64,000 nucleotides of DNA from Streptomyces lydicus (GTDB lineage: Bacteria > Actinomycetota > Actinomycetes > Streptomycetales > Streptomycetaceae). Of this stretch, positions 52,920 through 60,952 are shown one piece after another. The DNA is taken from positions 1 to 64,000 of the forward strand of contig NZ_JNZA01000025.1 of the NCBI RefSeq assembly GCF_000717345.1. Direction: 5' to 3'. Position 1 is the stretch's first letter. Each line of letters opens with the position of its first letter. The notes under the pieces were generated by a model that saw nothing but the letters and a program-made list of their open reading frames with translations, had not been told where the DNA came from and made no database searches. Both the position numbers and the translations under genes were made by a program.

Positions 52920-53432
52920 TCACCCGGCCGGTTCGGCGAGCAGGTACGCGTGCGCCGCGCCGGACGCGGCCACCGAGGCGAGCAGCCGGGCCAGCTCCGG
53001 CGGCGCGGCGAGCAGTTCCTGGGTCCGGACGTCGGCGAGCTTGCGCTCCGCCTCGGCCAGCGCGCTGCGGGCGGCCTTCTCGTCGTGCGGCACGGCGGGT
53101 GCGGCGGCCTCGTGCGCCCGGCCCTTGGCAGGGGTGCCGCTGGGGGAGGGGGCGGCACGGTGCTCGGTGAACGCCCGGGCGTGCCGGGCGACTTCGGAGC
53201 GCAGCGGACGCAGCCGTTCCGCCAGGGCGGGGTGGGCGGCCAGCGTCGCGTCGTAGCGCGCCAGCAGGGCCGTGCTGTCGCGGGCGGAGCGCTCGCGCAG
53301 CCGTTCGGCGGCGGAGGAGTCCTCGCCCCGGTCGGGGCCGTCGTCCGAGGAGCAGCCGGTGAGCAGTGCCGCGCCCCCGAGGGCGGCGCCGGCCAGCAGG
53401 GTCCTTCTGCGTGAGAGCGCCACTTTCGGCAC
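52920..53432 (-). CDS. Small lipoprotein with Tat-like signal, ferritin-like partner
   Basis: 170-aa exported lipoprotein: SRRRTLLAGAALGGAALLTG followed by the lipidated Cys and a Ser/Asp/Glu-rich linker. The mature part is helical and Ala/Arg/Glu-rich (ERLRERSARDSTALLARYD, then RPLRSEVARHARAFTEH). Function unknown. GTG 53432 is chosen because GGGAAG lies seven bases upstream; GTG 53465 and GTG 53423 are alternatives. It diverges from rimP and precedes the DUF4439 gene. Confidence 0.7.
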   Translation of the reverse strand: MPKVALSRRRTLLAGAALGGAALLTGCSSDDGPDRGEDSSAAERLRERSARDSTALLARYDATLAAHPALAERLRPLRSEVARHARAFTEHRAAPSPSGTPAKGRAHEAAAPAVPHDEKAARSALAEAERKLADVRTQELLAAPPELARLLASVAASGAAHAYLLAEPAG

Positions 53433-53522
53433 GTTGCACTTCCCGGGGTCTTTCGTAGTGATCACCGCAGGCGAGAGTATCCGTGACGACCCACCGAATC
53501 GTCAGTACCCCGCCGGAACCGA

Positions 53523-53528
53523 TAGGCT
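53523..53528 (+). promoter_or_regulatory. Putative -10 of the rimP-nusA-infB operon
   Basis: TAGGCT at 53523-53528, with no strong -35, would start transcription near 53535, about 50 nt before rimP. Confidence 0.35.
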
Positions 53529-53583
53529 TTGACCCGACACGCGACCTACCCACAACAGCACACGCGGCCGAGGAGTCACCCGG

Positions 53584-54126
53584 ATGAGCACCACCCAGAG
53601 CGAGAGGCTGCGCGGACTGCTTGAACCGCTCGTCGCCGCGCGAGACCTGGATCTGGAAGAGATCGAGGTGACACCGGCGGGAAAGCGGCGGGTGCTGAGG
53701 ATCGTGGTCGATTCCGACGAGGGCGTCCAGCTGGACGAGTGCGCCGAGCTGAGCCGCGAGGCGTCGCAGGTCCTGGACGACACCGAGGTGATGGGCGGCG
53801 CGCCCTACACCCTCGAAGTGACCTCCCCGGGCGCCGACCGGCCGCTGACCGAGCTGCGGCACTACCGCCGCGCCGCCGGCCGCCTCATCAAGGCCCAACT
53901 GACCGACGCAGCAGGGTCCGGAGAGCTGGTCGCCCGGATCATCGCCGTTGACGAGGACGGACTGGACCTCGAGGTACCGGGTGTGAAGGGCCGCAAGCCG
54001 ACCGCCCGCCGGGTCTCCTTCGACGAGATCGCCAAGGCGCGCGTCGAGCTGGAGTTCAACCGCAAGTCCGACAAGCGCGACGCGCAGCACGACGAGAAGA
54101 TCGACGAGAACAAGGAGGAGGCGTAG
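53584..54126 (+). CDS. rimP: Ribosome maturation factor RimP
   Basis: 30S-subunit assembly factor, 180 aa. Landmarks: [40 protein letters not shown] and the conserved [20 protein letters not shown]. The C-terminal Lys/Asp/Glu-rich tail is short. The ATG at 53584 has CGAGGAG upstream. It is the first gene of the nusA-infB operon; nusA starts 2 nt after its stop. Confidence 0.95.
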   Translation: MSTTQSERLRGLLEPLVAARDLDLEEIEVTPAGKRRVLRIVVDSDEGVQLDECAELSREASQVLDDTEVMGGAPYTLEVTSPGADRPLTELRHYRRAAGRLIKAQLTDAAGSGELVARIIAVDEDGLDLEVPGVKGRKPTARRVSFDEIAKARVELEFNRKSDKRDAQHDEKIDENKEEA

Positions 54127-54128
54127 CC

Positions 54129-55118
54129 GTGGACATCGACATGAGTGCCCTGCGGGGGCTGGTGCGGGAGAAGGAGATCTCGTTCGACCTGCTGGTCGAG
54201 GCGATCGAGTCGGCCCTCCTCATCGCTTACCACCGCACCGAAGGCAGCCGCCGGCGGGCGCGGGTGGAGCTGGACCGCAGCACCGGTCATGTGACGGTGT
54301 GGGCGAAGGAGGACCCGGAGGACCTGGAGGAGGGTGCCGAGCCGCGCGAGTTCGACGACACCCCCTCGGGCTTCGGCCGGATCGCGGCGACCACCGCCAA
54401 GCAGGTCATCCTGCAGCGGCTGCGGGACGCCGAGGAGGAGATCACGTTCGGCGAGTACGCCGGACGGGAGGGCGATGTCGTCACCGGCGTCGTCCAGCAG
54501 GGCAAGGACCCCAAGAACGTCCTGGTCGACATCGGCCGCCTGGAAGCAATCCTGCCGGTGCAGGAGCAGGTCCCCGGTGAGGACTACGCCCACGGCACGC
54601 GGCTGCGGTCGTACGTCGTCCGGGTGGTCAAGGGCGTGCGCGGGCCGTCCGTGACGCTGTCGCGGACACATCCCAATTTGGTGAAGAAGCTCTTCGCCAT
54701 GGAGGTGCCGGAGATCGCGGACGGGTCGGTGGAGATCGCCGCCATCGCCCGCGAGGCCGGGCACCGTACGAAGATCGCCGTGCGGTCCACCCGCTCGGGA
54801 CTCAACCCCAAGGGCGCCTGCATCGGCCCGATGGGCGGCCGGGTGCGCGCGGTGATGGCCGAGCTGCACGGCGAGAAGATCGACATCGTGGACTGGTCGG
54901 ACGACCCGGCCGAGCTGGTCGCCAACGCGCTGTCGCCGGCCCGGGTCAGCAAGGTCGAGGTCGTGGACCTGGCGGCGCGGTCCGCCCGGGTCACCGTCCC
55001 CGATTACCAGCTGTCACTGGCCATCGGCAAGGAAGGGCAGAACGCCCGGCTCGCCGCCCGTCTCACGGGCTGGCGGATCGACATCCGCCCGGACACCGAG
55101 CACTCGGCGCAGGACTGA
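54129..55118 (+). CDS. nusA: Transcription termination/antitermination factor NusA
   Basis: RNA-polymerase-associated factor, 329 aa. Order: N-terminal polymerase-binding domain ([20 protein letters not shown]), S1 domain ([20 protein letters not shown]), then KH1/KH2 ([40 protein letters not shown]). It lacks the C-terminal acidic repeats of the E. coli protein, as usual in actinobacteria. The start is GTG 54129 with AAGGAGGAGG upstream inside rimP. Confidence 0.96.
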   Translation: MDIDMSALRGLVREKEISFDLLVEAIESALLIAYHRTEGSRRRARVELDRSTGHVTVWAKEDPEDLEEGAEPREFDDTPSGFGRIAATTAKQVILQRLRDAEEEITFGEYAGREGDVVTGVVQQGKDPKNVLVDIGRLEAILPVQEQVPGEDYAHGTRLRSYVVRVVKGVRGPSVTLSRTHPNLVKKLFAMEVPEIADGSVEIAAIAREAGHRTKIAVRSTRSGLNPKGACIGPMGGRVRAVMAELHGEKIDIVDWSDDPAELVANALSPARVSKVEVVDLAARSARVTVPDYQLSLAIGKEGQNARLAARLTGWRIDIRPDTEHSAQD

Positions 55119-55243
55119 AATCACCCACAGTGATCGACGGGTGCCGCGCATTCCGGAAAATCGGTGGTGTCGCGGCGCCCGACCGGGAATTCTGAGCAGC
55201 GCTCCGGCCCTTACCCCATCGGGGTCGGGTCGGTGCGGGGAGG

Positions 55244-55249
55244 TAGACT
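55244..55249 (+). promoter_or_regulatory. Putative internal -10 upstream of rnpM
   Basis: TAGACT ends 6 nt before the rnpM GTG, which has no clear ribosome binding site. This suggests a leaderless internal promoter in addition to read-through from nusA. Confidence 0.45.
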
Positions 55250-55255
55250 TAAGCA

Positions 55256-55534
55256 GTGTCTGGCCGGACGCATGCCCGGGCATGCCCTGAGCGCACCTGT
55301 CTGGGATGCCGGGAGCGAGCGGCCAAGGGCGATTTGCTGCGCATCGTGGCGATCGAGGGTGAGTGTGCCCCCGATCCTCGCGGTACGCTGCCCGGCCGGG
55401 GTGCGTACGTGCATCCCACATTGGTCTGCCTCGACCTGGCGGTTCGCCGCCGGGCGTTCCCCCGGGCCTTTCGGGGCCGGGGACCGTTCGATTCGACGGA
55501 GTTGCGTCGGTTCCTCGAACGGGGCGCCGGTTGA
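55256..55534 (+). CDS. rnpM: RNase P modulator RnpM (YlxR, DUF448)
   Basis: 92-aa RNA-binding protein of the YlxR/DUF448 family, reported to modulate RNase P in firmicutes. Landmarks: ERTCLGCRERAAKGDLLRIV (CxxC) and LPGRGAYVHPTLVCLDLAV. The GTG at 55256 gives the family N-terminus. It has its usual place between nusA and infB. The 137-bp gap after nusA is larger than expected for a tight operon and holds a promoter-like element. Confidence 0.92.
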   Translation: MSGRTHARACPERTCLGCRERAAKGDLLRIVAIEGECAPDPRGTLPGRGAYVHPTLVCLDLAVRRRAFPRAFRGRGPFDSTELRRFLERGAG

Positions 55535-55572
55535 AGCCGCCCATGCAATAACGCACAGCAAGAACGCACAGC

Positions 55573-55659
55573 GCACGGAAAACCGTGCGGTCAGGTACCT
55601 CGCGAGTCGGAAGTAGGTCGAGATTGCGATGAGCACTCGATGAGTACGCGATGAGTACG
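55573..55659 (+). repeat. infB leader: hairpin and three 11-bp tandem repeats
   Basis: GCACGGAAAACCGTGC (from about 55573) can form a 6-bp hairpin. CGATGAGCACT, CGATGAGTACG and CGATGAGTACG follow head to tail at 55627-55659. The region is between rnpM and infB, about 50-135 nt upstream of the infB start. Confidence 0.7.
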
Positions 55660-55710
55660 CCCATGAAGTAGCGACGGTCCGGTGGACAACCCGGACCTAG
55701 AAGGAGCGAA

Positions 55711-58700
55711 GTGGCTAAGGTCCGGGTATACGAACTCGCCAAGGAGTTCGGCGTTGAGAGCAAGGTCGTCATGGCCAAGCTCCAAGAACTTGGTGAATTC
55801 GTCCGTTCGGCGTCCTCGACGATCGAGGCGCCGGTTGTTCGCAAGTTGACCGACGCTTTCCAGGCAGGCAGCGGCAACGGCCGCGCCGCCGGTAAGCCCG
55901 CGGCGCCGCGCAAGTCGGCCCCCTCGAAGCCGTCGGCGCCCTCTCCGGCGCAGGCGGCCCGTCCTGCTGCCCCGAAGCCGGGCGCCCCCAAGCCGGGCCC
56001 CGCGGCTCCGGCAGCCCCCGAGGCGCCGAAGGCCCCCGAGGCCCCGGTTGCCCCTGAGGCCCCGGTTGCCCCCAAGAGCACTCCCGCCGCCGGCCCCACC
56101 CCGGGCCCGCGCCCCGCACCGGCGCGCCCCGCGGCACCCAAGCCCGCTCCGGCCGCCCCCGCGCAGCCCGAGTTCCAGGCTCCGCCGGCCGCCTCCGCGC
56201 CGTCGGCTCCCCGCCCCGGTGCCACCCCCGGCCCGCGCCCGGCCCGTCCGGCGTCCGGTTCCGGTCAGGGTGGTCAGGGTCGCGGTGGCGCCCCGCGTCC
56301 CGGTGGCGAGCGTCCGGCACCCCGTCCCGGCGCGCGTCCCTCCGGTCCGCGTCCGGGCAACAACCCCTTCACCTCCGGTGGCTCCACGGGCATGGCCCGT
56401 CCGCAGGCCCCCCGTCCCGGTGGCGCCCCGCGTCCCGGCGGCCAGGGTGGCCCCGGCGGCCCGCGTCCGCAGGGCGGCGGCCAGGGTGGCCCCCGTCCCC
56501 AGGGCCAGGGCGGCGCGCGTCCGGCCCCCGGTGGTATGCCCCGTCCGCAGGGTGCGGCTCCCGGCGGTGCCGGCCCGCGTCCCGGCGGCGGTAACCGTCC
56601 GAACCCGGGCATGATGCCGCAGCGTCCGGCTGCCGGCCCGCGTCCGGGCCCCGGTGGCGGCGGCGGTCGCGGTCCCGGCGGTGCCGGTCGTCCCGGCGGT
56701 GCCGGTCGTCCGGGCGGTGGCGGCGGCTTCGCCGGTCGTCCCGGTGGCGGCGGCGGTCGTCCGGGTGGCGGCGGCGGTTTCGCCGGTCGTCCCGGTGGCG
56801 GCGGTCCCGGTGGTGGCGGCGGCTTCGGCGGCGGTCGTCCTGGCTTCGCCGGTCGTCCCGGCGGTCCCGGTGGCCGTGGTGGCACGCAGGGTGCGTTCGG
56901 CCGTCCCGGCGGTCCGGCGCGTCGTGGCCGCAAGTCGAAGCGGCAGCGCCGTCAGGAGTACGAGGCCATGCAGGCCCCGTCGGTCGGCGGCATCATGCTG
57001 CCGCGCGGCAACGGTGCGACGGTTCGCCTGTCGCGCGGTGCCTCGCTGACGGACTTCGCGGAGAAGATCAACGCCAACCCGGCGTCGCTGGTCCAGGTCA
57101 TGCTGAACCTCGGCGAGATGGTCACCGCGACCCAGTCGGTCTCCGACGAGACGCTGCAGCTGCTCGCCGACGAGATGAACTACGTCGTCGAGATCGTCAG
57201 CCCGGAGGAGGAGGACCGCGAGCTTCTCGAGTCCTTCGACATCGACTTCGGTGAGAACGAGGGCGGCGAGGACATGCTCGTCGCGCGTCCGCCGGTGGTG
57301 ACCGTCATGGGTCACGTCGACCACGGTAAGACCCGACTGCTCGACGCGATCCGCAAGACGAACGTCATCGCGGGCGAGGCCGGCGGCATCACCCAGCACA
57401 TCGGTGCCTACCAGGTCGCGACCGAGGTCAACGAAGAAGAGCGTCGGATCACCTTCATCGACACCCCGGGTCACGAGGCGTTCACCGCCATGCGTGCCCG
57501 TGGTGCCAAGTCGACCGACATCGCGATCCTCGTGGTGGCGGCCAACGACGGTGTCATGCCGCAGACGATCGAGGCCCTGAACCACGCCAAGGCGGCCGAG
57601 GTGCCGATCGTGGTCGCGGTCAACAAGATCGACGTCGAGGGCGCCGACCCGACCAAGGTGCGCGGTCAGCTGACCGAGTACGGCCTGGTGGCCGAGGAGT
57701 ACGGCGGCGACACCATGTTCGTCGACATCTCCGCCAAGCAGGGCGAGAACATCGACTCCCTGCTGGAGGCCGTGGTCCTCACCGCGGACGCCTCGCTCGA
57801 CCTTCGCGCCAACGCGGAGATGGACGCGCAGGGTATTGCGATCGAGGCCCACCTCGACCGCGGTCGCGGCGCCGTCGCCACCGTCCTCGTCCAGCGCGGA
57901 ACGCTCCGCGTCGGCGACACGATGGTCGCCGGTGACGCCTACGGCCGAGTCCGCGCGATGCTCGACGACAAGGGCAACAACGTCGAGGAAGCGGGTCCGT
58001 CGACCCCCGTCCTGGTCCTGGGTCTGACCAACGTCCCGGGTGCCGGCGACAACTTCCTGGTGGTCGACGAGGACCGTACGGCCCGTCAGATCGCCGAGAA
58101 GCGCGCGGCCCGCGAGCGCAACGCGGCCTTCGCCAAGCGCACCCGCCGGGTGTCGCTGGAGGACCTCGACAAGGTGCTCAAGGCCGGCCTGGTGCAGGAC
58201 CTCAACATCATCATCAAGGGCGACGCGTCCGGTTCGGTGGAGGCTCTCGAGTCCTCGCTGCTCCAGCTCGACGTCGGCGAAGAGGTCGAGATCCGCATCC
58301 TGCACCGCGGTGTGGGTGCGGTCACCGAGTCGGACATCAACCTGGCGACCGGCTCCGACGCGATCGTCATCGGCTTCAACGTGCGCGCCGAAGGCCGTGC
58401 CACGCAGATGGCCGAGCGCGAGGGTGTCGACGTCCGGTACTACTCGGTCATCTACCAGGCGATCGAGGAGATCGAGGCGGCCCTCAAGGGCATGCTGAAG
58501 CCGGAGTACGAGGAGGTCGAGCTCGGTACCGCGGAGATCCGCGAGATCTTCCGCTCGTCCAAGCTCGGCAACATCGCCGGTGTGCTCATCCGCTCCGGCG
58601 AGGTCAAGCGCAACACCAAGGCGCGCCTCATCCGCGACGGCAAGGTGGTCGCGGAGGACCTCAACATCCAGGGTCTGCGCCGCTTCAAGGACGACGTCAC

Positions 58701-58809
58701 CGAGATCCGCGAAGGCTTCGAGGGCGGTATCAACCTCGGAAACTTCAACGACATCAAGATCGACGACGTCATCGCGACGTACGAGATGCGCGAGAAGCCT
58801 CGCGGCTGA
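55711..58809 (+). CDS. infB: Translation initiation factor IF-2
   Basis: GTPase that brings fMet-tRNA to the ribosome, 1032 aa. The N-terminal IF2_N domain ([20 protein letters not shown]) is followed by a 350-residue disordered region: Pro/Ala-rich to about residue 170, then Gly/Arg/Pro-rich with [13 protein letters not shown] repeats to about 405. A second IF2_N unit follows, then the G domain: GHVDHGKT (Lys540), [24 protein letters not shown] and SAKQG. The C-terminal initiator-tRNA domain ends [20 protein letters not shown]. The GTG at 55711 has AAGGAG upstream. It is longer than E. coli IF2 (890 aa), as usual for Streptomyces. Confidence 0.96.
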   Translation: MAKVRVYELAKEFGVESKVVMAKLQELGEFVRSASSTIEAPVVRKLTDAFQAGSGNGRAAGKPAAPRKSAPSKPSAPSPAQAARPAAPKPGAPKPGPAAPAAPEAPKAPEAPVAPEAPVAPKSTPAAGPTPGPRPAPARPAAPKPAPAAPAQPEFQAPPAASAPSAPRPGATPGPRPARPASGSGQGGQGRGGAPRPGGERPAPRPGARPSGPRPGNNPFTSGGSTGMARPQAPRPGGAPRPGGQGGPGGPRPQGGGQGGPRPQGQGGARPAPGGMPRPQGAAPGGAGPRPGGGNRPNPGMMPQRPAAGPRPGPGGGGGRGPGGAGRPGGAGRPGGGGGFAGRPGGGGGRPGGGGGFAGRPGGGGPGGGGGFGGGRPGFAGRPGGPGGRGGTQGAFGRPGGPARRGRKSKRQRRQEYEAMQAPSVGGIMLPRGNGATVRLSRGASLTDFAEKINANPASLVQVMLNLGEMVTATQSVSDETLQLLADEMNYVVEIVSPEEEDRELLESFDIDFGENEGGEDMLVARPPVVTVMGHVDHGKTRLLDAIRKTNVIAGEAGGITQHIGAYQVATEVNEEERRITFIDTPGHEAFTAMRARGAKSTDIAILVVAANDGVMPQTIEALNHAKAAEVPIVVAVNKIDVEGADPTKVRGQLTEYGLVAEEYGGDTMFVDISAKQGENIDSLLEAVVLTADASLDLRANAEMDAQGIAIEAHLDRGRGAVATVLVQRGTLRVGDTMVAGDAYGRVRAMLDDKGNNVEEAGPSTPVLVLGLTNVPGAGDNFLVVDEDRTARQIAEKRAARERNAAFAKRTRRVSLEDLDKVLKAGLVQDLNIIIKGDASGSVEALESSLLQLDVGEEVEIRILHRGVGAVTESDINLATGSDAIVIGFNVRAEGRATQMAEREGVDVRYYSVIYQAIEEIEAALKGMLKPEYEEVELGTAEIREIFRSSKLGNIAGVLIRSGEVKRNTKARLIRDGKVVAEDLNIQGLRRFKDDVTEIREGFEGGINLGNFNDIKIDDVIATYEMREKPRG

Positions 58810-58844
58810 TCACGCAGCGACGTACCGGGGCCGGTCGGCTGGGC

Positions 58845-58878
58845 CCCTCCTGCCGCCGCGAAGGCGGCGGCAGGAGGG
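58845..58878 (+). terminator. Terminator after infB
   Basis: CCCTCCTGCCGCCGC (58845-58859) pairs perfectly with GCGGCGGCAGGAGGG (58864-58878) around GAAG. An outer GGGGCCG/CGGCCCC pairing can extend it. It separates infB from the DUF503 gene. Confidence 0.9.
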
Positions 58879-58968
58879 AGAAACTCCGTCGATCGGCCCC
58901 GGCCGTTCCGTGTACGGTTCCCATGACACGGACACCTAAGGCCCCACGGGTGGCTTGACCCGTCTTGC

Positions 58969-59262
58969 ATGTACGTAGGGACGCTGTCCTTCGACCTGCT
59001 TCTCGGCGACGTACGGTCGCTCAAGGAGAAGCGCTCCGTCGTCCGCCCGATCGTCGCCGAGCTGCACCGCAAATTCGCGGTGAGCGTCGCGGAGGTCGGG
59101 GACCAGGATCTGCACCGCAGGGCCACCATCGGTCTGGCGGTGGTCTCCGGGGACACGGGGCATCTGACCGATGTCATGGACCGTTGCGAGCGCCTGGTCG
59201 CCGCACGGCCCGAAGTGGAGCTGCTGTCGGTGCGCCGACGGCTGCACGGCGACGACGACTGA
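58969..59262 (+). CDS. DUF503 family protein (YlxP-like)
   Basis: 97-aa protein of the DUF503/YlxP family, conserved next to rbfA and infB and thought to be linked to ribosome biogenesis or 30S maturation. Landmarks: VGTLSFDLLLGDVRSLKEKR and VVRPIVAELHRKFAVSVAEV. The ATG at 58969 has no clear ribosome binding site. It is 67 bp before rbfA. Confidence 0.88.
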   Translation: MYVGTLSFDLLLGDVRSLKEKRSVVRPIVAELHRKFAVSVAEVGDQDLHRRATIGLAVVSGDTGHLTDVMDRCERLVAARPEVELLSVRRRLHGDDD

Positions 59263-59328
59263 CCTGGTCACGGGGCACGGCGCCGCCGGTGGAAGCACAA
59301 TTGTGGAAGACAAGAAGGAGACGGACCA

Positions 59329-59784
59329 GTGGCCGACAATGCGCGGGCGAAGAAGCTGGCGGACCTCATCCGGGAGGTGGTCGCCCAGAAGCTGCAGCGC
59401 GGAATCAAGGACCCGCGGCTCGGTTCGCACGTGACCATCACGGACACCCGGGTCACCGGCGACCTGCGGGAGGCTACGGTCTTCTACACGGTCTACGGCG
59501 ATGACGAGGAGCGGGCCAGCGCGGCCGCCGGACTGGAGAGCGCCAAGGGCATCCTGCGCTCCGCGGTCGGCGCCGCGGCCGGCACGAAGTTCACGCCGAC
59601 CCTGACGTTCGTGGCGGACGCACTGCCGGAGAACGCCAAGACCATCGAGAACCTGCTCGACAAGGCACGGGCCTCGGACGCCAAGGTGCGCGAGGTCTCC
59701 TCGGGGGCCCAGTACGCCGGCGAGGCCGATCCGTACCGCAAGCCGGGCGACGACGAGGACGACGAGGGCACCGGCGCAGAATGA
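59329..59784 (+). CDS. rbfA: Ribosome-binding factor A
   Basis: 30S maturation factor binding 16S rRNA, KH-like fold, 151 aa. Landmarks: RAKKLADLIREVVAQKLQRG, DPRLGSHVTITDTRVTGDL and LTFVADALPENAKTIENLLD. The C-terminal tail is acidic (DDEDDEGTGAE). The GTG at 59329 has GAAGGAG about nine bases upstream. Its TGA overlaps the truB ATG by four bases. Confidence 0.95.
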   Translation: MADNARAKKLADLIREVVAQKLQRGIKDPRLGSHVTITDTRVTGDLREATVFYTVYGDDEERASAAAGLESAKGILRSAVGAAAGTKFTPTLTFVADALPENAKTIENLLDKARASDAKVREVSSGAQYAGEADPYRKPGDDEDDEGTGAE

Positions 59785-60710
59785 AGCGTGAGAGCAACAA
59801 GCCGGGCGGCCTGATCATCGTCGACAAGCCGTCCGGCTTCACTTCGCACGACGTGGTGGCGAAGATGCGCGGCATGGCCCGCACCCGCCGGGTCGGCCAC
59901 GCCGGCACCCTCGACCCGATGGCCACGGGCGTCCTCGTCCTCGGCCTGGAGCGGGCCACCAAGCTCCTCGGCCACCTCGCACTGACCGAGAAGGAGTACG
60001 TCGGCACGATCCGGCTCGGGCAGACCACGATCACCGACGACGCCGAGGGCGACATCACCGCGTCCAAGGCGGCGCACGGCATCGCCCGCGAGGACATCGA
60101 CGCCGGCGTCGCGCAGCTGTCCGGCGCGATCATGCAGGTCCCGTCGAAGGTCAGCGCGATCAAGATCGACGGCAAGCGGTCCTACTCCCGGGTCCGCGAC
60201 GGCGAGGACGTGGAGATCCCGGCGCGTCCGGTGACCATCTCCTCGTTCGTCGTGCACTCCGCGCACGAGGCCGAGGCGGAGGACGGCACCCCGGTGACCG
60301 ACCTGCTCGTCTCCGTCGAGTGCTCGTCCGGTACGTACATCCGCGCCCTCGCCCGTGACCTGGGCGCCGGGCTCGGCGTGGGCGGCCACCTGACCGCGCT
60401 GCGCCGCACCCGGGTCGGCCCGTACAAGCTGGACCGGGCGCGCACGCTGGAGCAGCTGCAGGCCGCGGTGGACGATCCCGAGGGTGGCGGCCTGCCGGTC
60501 ATGCCGGTCGGGGAGGCCGCCGAGGCGGCCTTCACCCGCTGGGACGTCACCGAGCCCCAGGCCCGGCTGCTGCTGAACGGCGCGCGGATCGCCATGCCGC
60601 ACTTCGAGGGCAACGGCCCGGTCGCCGCCTTCGGGCCGGACGGCCGTTTCCTGGCGCTGGTGGAGAACCAGGGCGGCAAGGCGAAGAGCCTGGCGGTCTT
60701 CGCCGTCTAG
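59781..60710 (+). CDS. truB: tRNA pseudouridine-55 synthase
   Basis: Makes pseudouridine 55 in the T-loop of tRNAs, 309 aa. The catalytic Asp45 is in GHAGTLDPMATGVLVLGLE; VPSKVSAIKIDGKRSYSRVR and VECSSGTYIRALARDLG are conserved TruB segments. The C-terminal PUA-like part is present (ARLLLNGARIAMPHFEGNGP). It overlaps rbfA (ATGA) and ends the operon. Confidence 0.95.
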   Translation: MKRESNKPGGLIIVDKPSGFTSHDVVAKMRGMARTRRVGHAGTLDPMATGVLVLGLERATKLLGHLALTEKEYVGTIRLGQTTITDDAEGDITASKAAHGIAREDIDAGVAQLSGAIMQVPSKVSAIKIDGKRSYSRVRDGEDVEIPARPVTISSFVVHSAHEAEAEDGTPVTDLLVSVECSSGTYIRALARDLGAGLGVGGHLTALRRTRVGPYKLDRARTLEQLQAAVDDPEGGGLPVMPVGEAAEAAFTRWDVTEPQARLLLNGARIAMPHFEGNGPVAAFGPDGRFLALVENQGGKAKSLAVFAV

Positions 60711-60734
60711 GCAGCAGAGCCAGGGCACGAAGGT

Positions 60735-60785
60735 GGTGGAACGCGGGCCGTCCGGACCGGCTCGGGAACCGGTCCGCGCTCCACC
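60735..60785 (+). terminator. truB terminator
   Basis: GGTGGAACGCGG (60735-60746) pairs with CCGCGCTCCACC (60774-60785) with one mismatch; an alternative inner stem GGACCGG/CCGGTCC lies at 60754-60775. Confidence 0.75.
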
Positions 60786-60824
60786 ATCCCCCTCCGCCTG
60801 ATCTCTCTCCAGCGCGTTACCGGC

Positions 60825-60857
60825 ATTCACTCATTCGGTGAGGCGCTCGGAGTGAAT
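60825..60857. promoter_or_regulatory. Inverted repeat ATTCACTC-n17-GAGTGAAT
   Basis: The arms are at 60825-60832 and 60850-60857, about 100 bp upstream of the large protease-like gene. Identical arms with a 14-nt spacer occur at 18229-18258. It could be a regulator site or a small hairpin. Confidence 0.5.
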
Positions 60858-60952
60858 CAAGGTGTGGACGGGGGCGCTTTCCCGCAGCAGCCCACCGCGA
60901 CGATCACCGCCTGCTTACCGTCGGAGAACGGAACAGGCGGGGAGGATCGGCA

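Noticed and set aside
55591..58305. Reverse-strand frame of about 900 codons antisense to infB
   Set aside because: The Thr/Ala/Gly repeats are the antisense reading of the repetitive IF-2 segment; no start signal or family motif.
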